Notes: generated by a model not told the origin, from the sequence alone. A DNA stretch of 64,000 nt from Epiperipatus broadwayi (GCA_028023455.1 JAQFVV010012969.1:1-64000); one strand, 5' to 3'; numbered from the stretch's first letter, positions 11,005-23,420 are shown. Numbers and translations: made by a program.

Positions 11005-11930
11005 ATATTTAAAACAGAGTCAGATCAGCAAAAATAAATGTGATTATGTAAGCCACTGGCTGATACAGTATACACACGCACAAAATATTTCAAATCCATG
11101 TCACTGGATTTCTTTATAACGTTTTGTTAATAATTTAGTTATCTGAATTTCTAGGTGTAAATGCTGTATTTTTTAAAAAGTATTCTATGAATGTACTTCA
11201 CAATAATTTTAGCCATGAACAGAAAAATAAAAGTGAATTTCTGGAAAGAAATGATTTGCAAACTAGTGAGTGGTAACATCACTAACAGAGATCTATGTTC
11301 TGAATACTGAATTCTTTTTAAAAATAAAATAAATAATGCACAGGGTAAAAAGAGAATTTCCAAATTAAGCAGTTCACAATGTAATATCACAGAACAGATG
11401 AAAATTTACTAATGTGAGGAATGCAAAGCATATAGCCCGTGATAGCATCAATATTTTTAAAGCCTTTAAAAGTTTGATTTTAATTGACAGTGCATAACAA
11501 TGTTCACAATTATATGTTGGGTTTTTAAATGATTCTGCTTCAAGATGTGGATTTGGAAAAGATTATCCTTAAAAATATGCACACTTAGTGAATGTGCTTC
11601 TGAAACCAATTACTCAAGCTTTAAAAGCAGTAGCAAATTTCTCTATAAATTAATACCACTCTGCATAAGCTATAGTATTCAATGGATGCTAGACGTTTGT
11701 GCAACAAAATATCTATCTAATGCCTATTCATCCAATATCCCTAGTGTAAGCATAAGAAATGGTGGTCCTGCCCAGATGATGTGACTATGGTTCTTAAAAA
11801 AACTCAGACAGATACTGAACTGGGTTCAGATCTGTAAGTTTAGATTGAAAACATTATTTGTGTTTTCATTTTGGAATCATAGCTTTCTAGTTAACTAATA
11901 AAATAAAAGGTAGTTACTAAAGGATCGCAT
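11005..11930. other. AT-rich stretch, no feature seen
   Basis: Short open frames on both strands (for example 11545-11784) carry no motif I recognise. Confidence 0.4.
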
Positions 11931-11934
11931 CAGA

Positions 11935-12085
11935 TCCAAAGATCTGGATGTAGTGCTCTCAGATCCAAGACTCCCTCACTGATGAAGGTCACACAACCTG
12001 GTGATATTGGATGAGTAGACAATTATATTGATGAACAAACCTTCCAGAATCCATTGATTACTATGGCTTACTCAGAATGCCACTA
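11935..12085 (+). repeat. Second ribozyme-associated repeat, core deleted
   Basis: Matches 15815-15965: GTGCTCTCAGATCCAAG, CTCACTGATGAAGGTCAC, CTGGTGATATTGGATGAGTAG and CCATTGATTACT. About 14 bases containing the GAAA box and cleavage triplet are missing between GGTCACA and CTGGTGAT, so this copy cannot be a hammerhead. Confidence 0.75.
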
Positions 12086-12089
12086 TTGT

Positions 12090-14560
12090 AAGGAGAGAGC
12101 TGTTACCCGTTCTATTCTATAGACGTCCATCCAGAATAAAAGGAAATCTGAATATGAATGTTTCTGGGTAACAGTGAGATTTTGGAATATCTAGTGCTAT
12201 ATAACAAGGTTTACAAAAAGAGGTGGATTTCTTTCTTTAAGCATGGTTATGAAAGCACCACAGGTAAACTATCATTAATCTGAAATCTTTGGTTTCAGGG
12301 CTTTTTTGGTTTTGTGAATTTATTGCATTTTAATAAAAAAACGCTCTCACTTTGATTACAAAGTCAAACTCCACTGAAAATTTAAAAAATATTAATTTTA
12401 ATATCTGTAGCTTATATATATTGAAATACTTTCTGTACACAATATACATTTATTGCATTATAGCAACACAAAATTTTTATATAGCAATAATTAAATCAAT
12501 AAATCAAAACAATATGTTGTAATTTTATTTGAATAATGGATGTAATTGAATAGTGATACTTAGACTCTGTGGCATCTACTGAAGCAATGTAGCATGATAG
12601 CACTTTGTGTTGTAACACTGCTTCTTATTCAAATAGCAAAATATTAAAATCACCTTGTAGAAAAAAAATTATCAAAAAAGACTTCTACTGGGTTGAGAAT
12701 CAAAATTAATGTCAAAGACTTGATTCTCAATAAGGAAAATACTCCCACTTAATTTTGACAAGATGCTATTGATCTGAATAAAAATCGATGAACAAAAATA
12801 AAAAGCAATATAACAATACAAAATATTGAAGAGATACAAAAAGTTAGCAGTGTTCTTCATAAAAATGCTATCAGGCATGCTTAATAAAATATAACAAAAT
12901 AATATAACCAGATGACTTTAGTGATAAATTAAAAAGTACTTGTGAATTTTCAAGCAAACCAAGATGACAGCCCATATTTTTGATAAATATACAGTTTCAG
13001 GGCTCCCAAAAAATAAACACACACACAAAAAAAAGCCTGCTAGGAAACATTTAATATTTATTCTTTAATTTTTATTACTGTTATTCTTGTGTTTTGTTTT
13101 TTTTTTTAAAAAAAGAATTACAATATTTACAGTTTATTTATCTTTTTTTTTTTTTGGATTACCTTAATAACAGAAAAATGAAAAAATATATAAATACAAT
13201 ATTTATACTTTATTCATGTTGGCAACATGCAATCATATCATGACCACTATAGCACACTTTTGAAAGGGCACGATCCCATACCTTTGGATATAGTCCACTG
13301 TATCACAATTTATGACAGGAAAGTCCCAAATTTTTATTATTATTATAATTTATCAAAAAAACTGCTGACAAAAAGAAACCTGTGAATTTTACCAAAGTAC
13401 GATAATGTTGAAAAAGTTTAGTCACTTCCCACATTATAAGTAAAAAAAAAAATTCAACAAGGCTTCTTAATAAAATTTATTAGAATTTATTCCTTTTTTT
13501 AAAATTTAATATCCGATTTATTAATTTTGCTTTAATTTAATACATCTTCAGCAGATTATAAACTATGAAAACTGTATATTTATCAAAAATACAGGCGGCC
13601 ATCTTGGTTTACTTGAAAATTCACAAGTACCAATTAAAAAAACTTTACAATTAAAGGATGATAAAAATTCCTATAATTCCTATATTAATTTTATCAAAAA
13701 ATGAAAAAGAAAATCAAATTTAAAAAAAAAAAAAACCTTAAATCTATTAACATAAATCATTCTCATTCCATTTCATTTTGCTCTCTTAAATGTTATGTAA
13801 TATTTTGAACTGTTGCAGTTTAATAAAAACTTAATTAGCAAACAATAGCAATATAATTTCCTTATTTAAAATATTATTATCTTTAGATTATGTTAATGCA
13901 GCAGATTATCGTTAATCTAAAATCCCTAGGTCCAGAATTTCTTTTCAGATATGGGAATTTTTCGGATTTTATGAATAACGTTACTCCCTTCATTATAAAC
14001 CTCAATTCTAAATAAACAATAAGTTTACTATTTATGGTTTATATATAATGAATAACTTTTTTATACTATATAAATTTATTATGTTACTAATATTTTAAAA
14101 TATAGAATGTGTTTATATTTATATCAACACAACATTTTTGTATAGCAATATAATAATTAAAACAATGAAAGTTTTCAAATCAAAGAAGTTTGGATTAATG
14201 GTAATCTAAGTAAAGTTACTTTAGCTCCATTTATCTTTAGAAGTATGTACTATATGTTTGTTTTAAAAATATATTTCAATTACGCTCCTTCCTAAATATC
14301 TGCTAAATTGTTGCTAAAATAATAAAAATAATGCAGGAAAAATAATATACATACAAATAATATTAAATTATATATATAATATGCACATAAGGCATCTCAA
14401 GGTATTCACATATGACTGAATTGATTTGTGTTTTAATGTTGTTGTTTTTTTGTTACAAAATATATGAATTGTTTGGCAATGAACCCACAAAAGCAAATGT
14501 TAAAAAAGCGATGATTATTGTTACTTATAAAATAATCCAAATAAATATTAAATAATTATA
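12090..14560. other. AT-rich stretch, no gene recognised
   Basis: Long AT-rich region with frequent poly(A)/poly(T) runs (for example around 13100-13150 and 13720). No domain motif, SINE head or paired arms found. Confidence 0.4.
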
Positions 14561-14584
14561 TATTCACTGTATCATTATATATAG

Positions 14585-14945
14585 ATATTTCAGACCACCC
14601 AAAGAAGTACAGAGAGATGCATGTTAGGAACAAGAAGAGATCAAAAACGAAATACTTGGGGGAGAGAAAACAAACAGATGGTACTGACATCTTTGAAAAA
14701 AAGTGGAGTTGGGCTGTACATGTTGCTAGAAGAGATGATAATAAATACAGTTGAAATCTTAAACTAGATCCCAAGATATTGCAAAAGACCTAGAAAAAGA
14801 CCACATGTGAGTTGAACAGATAAAATAAGGAAGTGTGCTGGGATAGATAGTATGAAGAAAGGCTAGAGATAAAAAAGGATGGATTGAACGTGGAGTGATC
14901 TTCATCCTTCAGTGGAGCAATAATGTTTGAGAATGATGATGATGA
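14585..14945 (+). mobile_element. RTE-type LINE, 3'-terminal relic
   Basis: Degenerate plus-strand match to the RTE C-terminus: REMHVRNKKRSKTKY, then EKKWSWAVHVARRDDNKYS, ending in (GATGAT)n near 14935. Frameshifts and a short internal deletion near 14700 mark it as dead. Same family as 57140-59125. Confidence 0.78.
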
Positions 14946-14949
14946 TCAT

Positions 14950-15810
14950 ATTTGCTATTCTTAATGGCAAGTAATAGTTTGTGATGAGAAATAATGATAT
15001 TTTGCTGAATTTTTAAGTTTTAAATAACATATTTCCAAGAAAAATTCAGAATTACTGTACTGTGCAATTTCATCAATGAAATATTTATTTTCTTATCTGG
15101 TAATGTGTTTTTACATATATCTTTTAAAATGTTTTTTATCCTTTGCTCTATAAAAAAAAATGAATTTATAGTACAAAAAAAAAAAAAGTTTCTAGGTAAT
15201 ATTTTATTTTAAAAAATATTCAAAAACAATTTCAATAAAAAAAATAATTTATGGAATTATTTTTAAAATATATTTATTTATTTTAAAATTTACTCTACAG
15301 CCATATAAACCTGACTAAAATCAAACGTAACATTAATGCATAATATAAGAATAAAAAAAAAAAAAAAACCTACAACAACAATAAAAAAAATTACACAGGA
15401 ATAATACAGATTTATGACAAATACTTAAAAACAAATAATATTAGCAAAAAAAAAGAATGATTGTACTAAAAACAAAAATACCCACAAGCTACAAAGCACA
15501 GAAGAAAATTTAAATACGATGGGGTAAAAAAACTAAATACTATATATATAAAAAAGAAGTGTATAGAATTTTCAAACATAAGATAAATAAAGTTTTTAAA
15601 AACATAAAAAAGTAGATAAAATAAAAATAAAACAAAAATAGAATAATTTCTATGATAGACAAAATCAAAAAGACAATTAAAAATGACAAAAAAATCCACA
15701 ATAAATATACCATTTAGTGCGAAAAATTGAAGAATAAATAAACAAAGACTGTGAGCATCAAAATAAAATAACAAAGATTATACATTTTTAACTTAAATTT
15801 TAAAACAGAA
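14950..15810. other. Very AT-rich low-complexity stretch
   Basis: Dominated by A and T runs. The minus-strand frame at 15466-15774 is made almost entirely of F, Y, L and I codons and looks like an artefact of composition. Confidence 0.5.
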
Positions 15811-15814
15811 AATG

Positions 15815-15965
15815 TAGGGATGTGCAGTGCTCTCAGATCCAAGGCTCCTCACTGATGAAGGTCACAAGCCAGAAACTAGTCTGGTGATATTGGATGAGTA
15901 GGCACTAGATGGGGATTTTATGCACAAGCCTTCTGACATCCATTGATTACTCTGGCTTGTAATAA
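15815..15965 (+). repeat. Ribozyme-associated repeat, fuller copy
   Basis: Shares its whole length with 11935-12085 but keeps about 14 more bases (AGCCAGAAACTAGT) that complete a hammerhead-like core. Flanks show no convincing target-site duplication. Confidence 0.7.
15846..15886 (+). ncRNA. Candidate hammerhead ribozyme, weaker helix II
   Basis: In order: UCCUCA (helix I), CUGAUGA, AGGUCACAAGCCA (helix II reduced to GGU/GCC pairs, closing A-A mismatch), GAAA, C-UA-G, U, C17, then UGGUGA (helix I, pairs with UCCUCA with one mismatch). As at 4425-4464, helix III is only two pairs around a 2-nt loop. All core bases fit the consensus, but helix II is poor, so activity is doubtful. Confidence 0.5.
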
Positions 15966-15969
15966 GTAT

Positions 15970-18305
15970 AGACAATTTTGCCTGTTTTAATTATACACAC
16001 CATAAATCTTAAGCATAATCAAATGCTGAAAAGAAAAATAATTGTGCTTGGTTATAGTATCCTTTAGTCTCACCCAACCTACTCTGGATAAGGAACATAG
16101 CATACAGTAAGTTCTTGATCCCTCATTCATTCATGTATTATGTTCCCATTCTTTTTCTGTTGTCCACAGAAATTGTGTCACAAGAATATATTGGGGTGTT
16201 TTGTTTTTTTTTTACATTATTTCTCAAAAGGTCATTTCATTACAAATCTTTTAAAGCAGAAAATATTAAAACATTTCTTCTTTAGGAGACAAATATGAAA
16301 CCAAATGTCATATTCAATATCAGTGTAAAGATTTGGTTTGTTTTTTTATATATGCTATTATATAAAATTAAAAAAATAGTCTTCTACTAGATATATAAAT
16401 GTATATGCAAATGTAAACAAATTTCCAGCTAAAAGACTACAAAGGAAGACTATATTTAAAAAGAATAGAAGCATTACAAAAACTATATTTAAAAAAGACA
16501 GAAAAATACAAGTAAGAACAAAGAATGAAAATGAAAAAAAAAAGATAGCAGATGGTTAAATATCTAATAAGAAATTTAAATACGAAATAAAACTCTCAAA
16601 TGTGTATAGAATGATGATTATTGCTTGATCATAACTTTATTAATCACTGTACCAAGTCTGAAAAGTCTATGTTTATACATATCCACACAGACAGGAAAAA
16701 AAAATCCTTTATTCTATTGTATACTGAATTGGTTGTGATGTCGGATGAAAGTGCATCAGTATCATTCAGTTTGCTAGATTGAGATTTTTACTCCCCTTTA
16801 CACTCTTCTCAGCATAGAAGAATCAATGGAAAATGTTTTCATTATCAGTGTGTTGTTATTATTATCCATATTTTAAATCAGCTATAAGTATAAAATAATT
16901 ACAAATCACCATGAAATATTACTATTTAATATAAATCTCTTAATAGATCATTAAACCTATTATTTGATAAAAATGTGTGAGTGCGTCTTGCACATACATA
17001 AAACATAAAAATAATGGAAGATGAAATTGGTGCGACAGCATGCAAAAATGTGCCTTAAGATGCCTACTCAAAGGCAGTGAAGATAAATAACTTCCGAACA
17101 AGGTATCACAATCAAGTGATAATACTAACCATTTATGCATCAGTGATGATTGGCTCTCAACACGATTCATTGTAGCAACTCAAAATTAGAACTTCAGAGC
17201 ACTCATTCTATCATTAAAAGATACCAATGCCTTAATATACACGTATACAGTAAACATTGGGAAGAATAGCTGTAAAGAAATATATGTAACAATGAGTGCT
17301 TTCCAAATAGAGCAGATTTAACCAATCAGATTTTCAGTTTTGCAAATTTTACTCTCTACTTTGCCATACAACGTATCATCGATAGTACCCTTAATATGAT
17401 ATTACACCAATCTACAAAATGGGGACAACTTGTCCACTTTTATTATAACACATCATGAAACAGCAAATATCGCCCTGCGAGGAATATCTTTGTAATTGTC
17501 TATGATAGCATCGCAGCAATATATATACCATTTTTAAATACTTTTGGTGGCTATAAGAATGGAGTTTAATTTAAATTAGATATCAAATGCAAAATCTCCC
17601 TGGAGTCTCTTTTTTGATAAATTGAAATATTTTGCGAAAATTAAGACTTTCACTAAGAATATCGATAAAATATTAAAAATGTTTTATTCTTCATTACTAT
17701 TAATTTTTAAATACGATCTTGACAGCAATTTCACACAAATTAAGACCTACTCAATGATACTTATTATATAAATTCAATTTCTTAAAAAAAATCTGCAATT
17801 TTTCTAAGAATCTTGTTAATAAAAAAGAATTGATGTCAGGAGTTTCAAAGTGGCTTAACTACTATCATTGAATGGCTCTTGTCGTTTTCAAAGTGTCAAT
17901 TTGAAATAAAAATTACAACTTCAAGTATCCACACAAAAGAAATATTCTGAATAGGATTAAGTATTTCTTCAGATGCAGTGAACTTGTATGTGTGTGCGAA
18001 TGTGCTAATATTTTCCACAAGGCTTCAGCTTTTTGCAATTTTGACGGAATAATAATTACCTTCGATAACAATCAATACAAAGGATTCTTAAGCTAACAGA
18101 AATGTTGGCTAATTTCAATACTTAAATTATCTCAACTCATTAAATCTAAAATTCACATTATATTGAAGAAACTGTAGATATAAATCATATTTAAATGCAA
18201 CAACTAAAACGTTTAAGTGTTTGGTAATCTACCAACCAATTACTGAATGCCATCTGAGAGCGTATCTTATGCTTTTATCTTTTTAAGACTTTTAAAGTCC
18301 CTGCA
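15970..18305. other. AT-rich stretch, no gene recognised
   Basis: The segment 16950-18100 is slightly less AT-rich than its surroundings but has no open frame with a recognisable motif. It could hold untranslated or regulatory sequence, which I cannot show. Confidence 0.35.
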
Positions 18306-18309
18306 TGAT

Positions 18310-18430
18310 TTACTGCAGTAGCAGAGTGATGGATTATGGAGCTTCAAGTCCATGAGTTATGACTCTTCTGTCATTTCTGATGTTTTAAATTCTTATGGAT
18401 TGAACAATAAACCATTTGTTTGTTTTTTTT
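18310..18430 (+). repeat. tRNA-derived SINE (family B), partial
   Basis: Carries the family B body: GGAGCTTCAAGTCCATGAG, CTTCTGTCATTTCTGATG, TTCTTATGGATTGAACAATAAACC, then T and A runs. The tRNA-like A-box end is eroded. Confidence 0.6.
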
Positions 18431-18565
18431 TTTTAAAAAAAATGTTAAAAGAAGCTCATCGATAAAATAAATTATTGCTTTTGCCAGAAATACCCAAACT
18501 GCAATCAATCCGACAACATACACTCCAGATTTTGACATTTTATTACCATTTAAACCACAAATAGT

Positions 18566-18674
18566 CTTGCATTGGTGGTCGAGAGGTCAGCGCGACTACC
18601 TTGCACCTGCAGGCAGTTGCCCGGATTGCAGGTTCGCGTCCCGGCCATGCTATGACACTTAAAAAAAAAAAAAA
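18566..18674 (+). repeat. tRNA-derived SINE (family A)
   Basis: A-box TGGTCGAGAGG, B box GGTTCGCGTCC, then GGCCATGCTATGACACTT and an A14 tail. Very close to the copy at 28818-28925. No clean target duplication was seen next to the tail. Confidence 0.85.
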
Positions 18675-18679
18675 GGTAT

Positions 18680-20590
18680 TCAATAAAATTATCGGAGTCA
18701 AAGATTATGTGGAAATATAAATAGTCAAAATAAGAGTCATAGATCACATGACCCTATTCTCTTAAGCTTGTACGTTATAAACAATGATTGCTAATTCCTC
18801 AACAAGCTTTGTGATAAATGCTTAGCTAGAGAAAGCATTTAAAATATCTCTGTTAGGACCCCCTCCCCAAACCTCTGACCATGGTTTGTTGCTCTGGCAC
18901 TCCTCAGAGAGGTGCTAAGATAGGTGGAAATATCTCTTTAATCTTTCACAATAGAACAAACGATCATGAATCATGAATTTATAAGCAAAATAACGATCAC
19001 ATACAGTTTAAAATGATTGCCCAAATAACGCTATAGAAGTTGAGTTTCTGAAAATACACGAATTTATCAACAGTGACAGAGGAGGGAGCTATTGCAAAAG
19101 AAAGTGCAATTTAGATATATGTTTTGGGCATATATTTGAAAATTTTACTATTCTTATCCCTACTTGATCAAAAAAATACAAAAATAATAAAATATTTAGA
19201 TGCTTGGGAGGTTATGTGATGTTTGGGTATAGAAAGTGACAGGTTGTGGTTTAATCTAGCCATCTTAGTTCATAATTCTGACACTCAAACATTATATTTA
19301 AATGCATAGAATTGTCTGGTTCTGAATAATAAACATATTTATGGACATTATTAAATTTCTATCCAGTACTTTCTTATCTGTATTTCCAGATTAATTTCTG
19401 GCTTAATGTCTTTGTTAGTGAAAAAAAATGCAAATGGCTAAATCCAAAACATCTTACTAATTACGGATAGGATAACACAAATAGGAATTTAATAAACATT
19501 ATCATCTGGCATCTAATGTTTACTCAAGCTTACAATAGATGGTAGAAGTTTAGTATGAATAGTTTGGTACTAAAAACATTGGGCAGGTGGGAATCATGTG
19601 ATTTTTTTTTTTTTACATTCATTGTCTATATACTACTTTTAATAAATCAATGATTTTAACGTATAAATTAATATCTTGAAGGTATTGTAGAATGATCCTC
19701 AGAAAGATCTGAGTCAGTCTCTAAAAATGCAGATGTATTCTGACAATCGTGGTGTGAATTTTATTGTTTTAAAACTGATAAAAGCTTAGTGGAAATCAAA
19801 AGAGAATTTTTTTTTTTTGTCTTTTGATTTCATGAGTATTTTAGAAAAGATTATCATCTTTGCATTCTAAAACATCAAAGAACCTTTATTTGATGATAAG
19901 TAGTTTATGGGGTAAATGTTTCAGGGGATAGTTTTTTTTTTTAAAAAAGACATTTTGATTCTTTACATGTTGTTTGGAAGAAAACGTTAAGACTGCTGGA
20001 CAGAACATGTACAGTTGAGATTTTTTTGAAACAATGAATAAAAAGAGAATTAACAATATTTATAAAAATTAACATTGTATCAATGGGGCTGAAGACAATT
20101 TTTATTAATTATTATTTTGTTTATTGGGTCAGTTGTCCCTTAAGTTTATCAGCAATATTAAACATGTGGTTTCATAACATATCTAGATTTAATAAGATTT
20201 AAGAGAAATCATATTTTTCTGAACATTTTAATAATGAACAGTAATGGCATTTATTTTTATTCAAAGGTTAGTGTAAACATTGAATAAACCAAAGACACCA
20301 GATCACAATGCAGGTTAGAACCTTTAGTCAACTTTTGGGTAATCATGGCAGAATTCCAAGACTAACCACTGCCTTCATTCTGCAGTGATAGTTCATAAAA
20401 GCTAAGCAAATCGTATGATATTAAATCTATGTATACAATTTTTGTAGCAAAGTCTAGAATAATTAAAGTTAATGAAACAATTACTTCAACATAACATTAT
20501 GATTATTTATCAAATGCACAGGAAGTCTGTAATTAGAAAATGAGAAATGTTTTAACCTTTTCCATATGTTTGTATAATACCCAAATGATG
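18680..20590. other. AT-rich stretch, no gene recognised
   Basis: No coding remnant or repeat family recognised. Several T tracts (for example near 19600, 19810 and 19930). Confidence 0.4.
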
Positions 20591-20595
20591 TAATT

Positions 20596-21272
20596 TTTGA
20601 TGGCAGAGGCACCTCTCTAACCCCAATACAAGATAGGGATTTTATAAAGATACAAGTGGCCATCTTATCTTTAACTTAAATTCTTAATTATATAGGTCAA
20701 TCTGAAGCATGTTGATTTGAGAGTGTGAAGATATTACACTCTTCCCATTTAAATCCACTATTTCCTTTCACAAATTAACTTACACAAAATCTTGCAATTT
20801 ACAATGAGTTAATATTATGTTAATTTAAATGGGATTCCAAGAGATTGTAAAAGACACAGAAAGAGACCACATGTGAGATGGATGGATGAAATAAGAAAAG
20901 TGTGCAGAAGTGATGTGGAGAAGAGAAGCTAAAGATCGGAGAAGATGGATTAAACTTGGAGAGACCTTCATCCTGCAGTGGATTGATAATGGTTGATGAT
21001 GATGATGAATATTATCTCTTTGATGGAAAAATAGCAACTAATGTAATGTTCTGATTATTTACCAAGCACACAGATCTTAATACTAACTCATCGTAAATTG
21101 CAAGATTTCATATAAGTTAATTTGTAAAAGGAAATAGTGGATTTAAACGTGAAGAAAGTACACTCTCAAATCAAGATGCTTCAGATTGGTCTATATAATT
21201 AAGAATTTAGGTTAAAGATAAGATGGGTGTTCTTAGCTTTATGAAGTCCCTATCTTGTGTTGAGGTTTGAGA
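20596..21272. repeat. Large inverted repeat, about 200-bp arms, with an RTE fragment in the spacer
   Basis: The left arm, about 20596-20815, is the reverse complement of the right arm, about 21082-21272, at high but imperfect identity. Landmarks: ACAAGATAGGG near 20630 pairs with CCCTATCTTGT near 21248, TAAATCCACTATTTCC near 20750 pairs with GGAAATAGTGGATTTA near 21130, and AATCTTGCAATTTAC near 20790 pairs with GTAAATTGCAAGATT near 21092. The spacer holds a plus-strand RTE 3' end. The right arm directly abuts the Penelope-like relic. Confidence 0.82.
20830..21010 (+). mobile_element. RTE-type LINE, short 3' fragment
   Basis: Encodes NGIPRDCKRHRKRPHVRWMD then EIRKVCRSDVEK, and ends in (GATGAT)n. 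A 5'-truncated insertion placed between two inverted arms. Confidence 0.8.
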
Positions 21273-21274
21273 GA

Positions 21275-22215
21275 TTCACTATGTTGATGATACATTTGTG
21301 GTATGGCTACATGGTGGAGCACTACAACAAAATTTCTGGAAACACATCAACAACATATTCCCTTCAATTAAATTCACAACAGAATCAAGACAGGAATAAA
21401 AACTGGCATTATTAGACATTTTTGTGACAAGATTCCCTCATGGCAAAATCAAAACTACAGTTTACAGAAATCCCACACATAGAGAAAAATACTTAGATAT
21501 ATATTCAATCATACCAGAAATGCAAAACATAGAATTATACTATCACTATGGAAGAGAGCAAAAGAAGTTTGTTTAGAATCCAGTGATTTGAAAAAAATCT
21601 ATATAGAATTAACTCTTATGAAAAATGGTTATAATCAGCGGTTATTAAGAAAACCTTAAATAGACAACAAAAAGAACTATCAAAAGAAAAAAAAAACAAT
21701 TATTAGTACAGTAGTGTATCCATACATATCAAAAAACAGTCAATAAATTTAGAAAAATCTGCAATCATTATAACATCAAAACAGCTTTCCGGTGCCATAC
21801 CACACTATGAGGAATTCAAATGTCTACTAAGCCTAAACTTGAAATGCTGAAAAGTAAAAAATGTATCTATGAAATACCATGTGAACGTGGAAGAAAGTAT
21901 ATTGGTAAGACCAGTCATCTCATTGAAAAGCAATTGCAAGAGCACAAACTGATGATTAAAAGAGAAAAAAACAGATGTGTCTAAAATAGCAGACCATGTA
22001 TGTACCAATAAACATATGTTCAATTGGAAAATTACAAAAATATTGGATAGAGAGGAAAAGATTTAAAAAGAAAACTCAAAGAAGCTGTTCACATGACAGT
22101 GGCAAATAACTCCATAAATTAATCAAGTGTGACTATACATAATGTATGGAAACCACTAATCAACTTTGCTCTTAGGAAAAAGTGGAGGAATAAGGAGGGT
22201 CCTCCTAGGTAAGTG
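21275..22215 (+). mobile_element. Penelope-like element relic (RT end + GIY-YIG endonuclease)
   Basis: Plus-strand reading with stops gives VDDTFVVWLHGGALQQNFW (RT motif C region, Y/VDDT), then KLALLDIFVTRFPHGKIKTT and VYRNPTHREKYLDIYS (RT end and thumb), a linker with MKNGYNQRLL-like sequence, and finally CIYEIPCERGRKYIGKTSHL then EKQLQEHK, the GIY-YIG nuclease block (YEIPC...YIGKT...EH). This RT plus GIY-YIG order is diagnostic of Penelope-like elements. Several stops and frameshifts show it is inactive. The 5' part of the RT is missing. Confidence 0.88.
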
Positions 22216-22239
22216 AATGAAATTTTTACAGATTGTTGC

Positions 22240-22440
22240 CTTTGACAGAATGGTCCAATTGGTTAGAATATTACCTTAAAATTCAATATTCAAGAATCTA
22301 AGAGTCCATGTTCAATTCTCAGGTCAGTACTGTCACTATTAATGTCAGCAACATCTGAAGAAAAGAGAATACCTCTTGAAACGTTATGCCTATACTAACC
22401 TGTGTGCTGTTACTAACAGTTGAATGTAAGTGGAATATTT
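22240..22440 (+). repeat. tRNA-like segment followed by hammerhead-like core at the Penelope 3' side
   Basis: From 22250 there is A-box-like TGGTCCAATTGG and at about 22309 B-box-like TGTTCAATTCT. Next come AAUGUC (22341-22346), CUGAAGA (22355-22361), AAAGAG-AAUAC-CUCUU with one extra A, then GAAACGUUA (22378 on). AAUGUC can pair with the bases after GAAA in helix III, but helix I would be only 8 nt without good pairing. Read as a degenerate ribozyme-like end, as found in Penelope terminal repeats, or as a chance resemblance. Confidence 0.42.
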
Positions 22441-22579
22441 AAATAAAGTTTCATTTTTCTAAAGACATTCAATACTTAATATTCGATGATGGCACTATTG
22501 CAACATATAAATACAACTAAAAACACCATCAACACAAACCTTCAGGAAAACATTGATATGTAATATCTTGTGAAATATT

Positions 22580-22710
22580 GATACACTAATAGAGTATCAA
22601 ACTCTGAAGCCAAGACCCATGAATTAAGAAGGCTCAGTTCTATCACTTCCAGTGCTTGAATTTCATAGAACTCCAAGCAATAAACCATTTAGTTTTTTTT
22701 TTTTAAATAT
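22580..22710 (+). repeat. tRNA-derived SINE (family B)
   Basis: TAGAGTATCAAACTCTGAAG, B-box-like GGCTCAGTTCTATC, then CACTTCCAGTGCTTGAATTT, GAACTCCAAGCAATAAACCA and a T/A-rich end. Matches the copies at 23675, 52140 and 55050. Confidence 0.75.
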
Positions 22711-23059
22711 GCAATGGATAATGCAAAAATGGCATTAAATCTTAAACAAAAATATGCAAAGATGGATGGTGGCAATTCAGACAACTTAATTTGTTAGAAT
22801 ATTTGCAATGAAAAGGAACTTTTTCTTCATACAATAATGGGAAGAAAAGTGGCCCAAGTGAGTTACTCCAGAAAATCAACAAAATCTTCATTGAGTGGAA
22901 TTTATTTTTAAAATGAGAACAAACAAATGTGAAGCAATGATATATCTGTAAAATTCCATTTCAAAAATTAAAATTGTATTTGCAATTTTTAGAATTTTTT
23001 GAAAAGATTGGAACTCTATATCTTTAAAGGTGTTAGCAATCAGTTTTACAAGGTATTGT

Positions 23060-23420
23060 CATTATACAAGTCATGCTCTTCTTTGTTAGAGCATTACCCT
23101 ATAATTTGTTAAATTTTAATTTTAAATTGAAACATACATGTAAAATAAAAGTGTAATCATGTATAGTTTTGTTTTTTAAAAATTATTGTACATTTATTGT
23201 GTAAAAATAATTATGAATCTTTAACAAACCATGTAAAAAAATCACTTTTTTGATTTTCCAAAAATCTTCTCAAAATAATCTCACAAATGGTTTCAAAACT
23301 GGATTACAAAAAATTATACCCATCAGATATGTGGGGGCTGAACTAAATTACTTTTGACTTTGCAGCCTATTGAAAAATACTGACCTCTTCAGACTTTTTT
23401 AAAAAAATAGTATATCAATA
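23060..23420 (+). repeat. Interspersed repeat (family D), copy 1
   Basis: Shares an ordered set of blocks with 31600-31990 (same strand) and 55225-55640 (reverse): CTTCTTTGTTA, AAAATAAAAGTGTAAT, ATTATTGTACATTTATTGTG, AAAAATAATTATGAATC, and TCTCAAAATAATCTCACAAA. No coding capacity seen. A non-autonomous element is likely. Confidence 0.6.

Noticed and set aside
15466-15774. A 102-codon minus-strand frame resembling a membrane protein
   Set aside because: Its hydrophobic make-up follows directly from A-rich plus-strand sequence (TTT, TTA, TAT, ATT codons).
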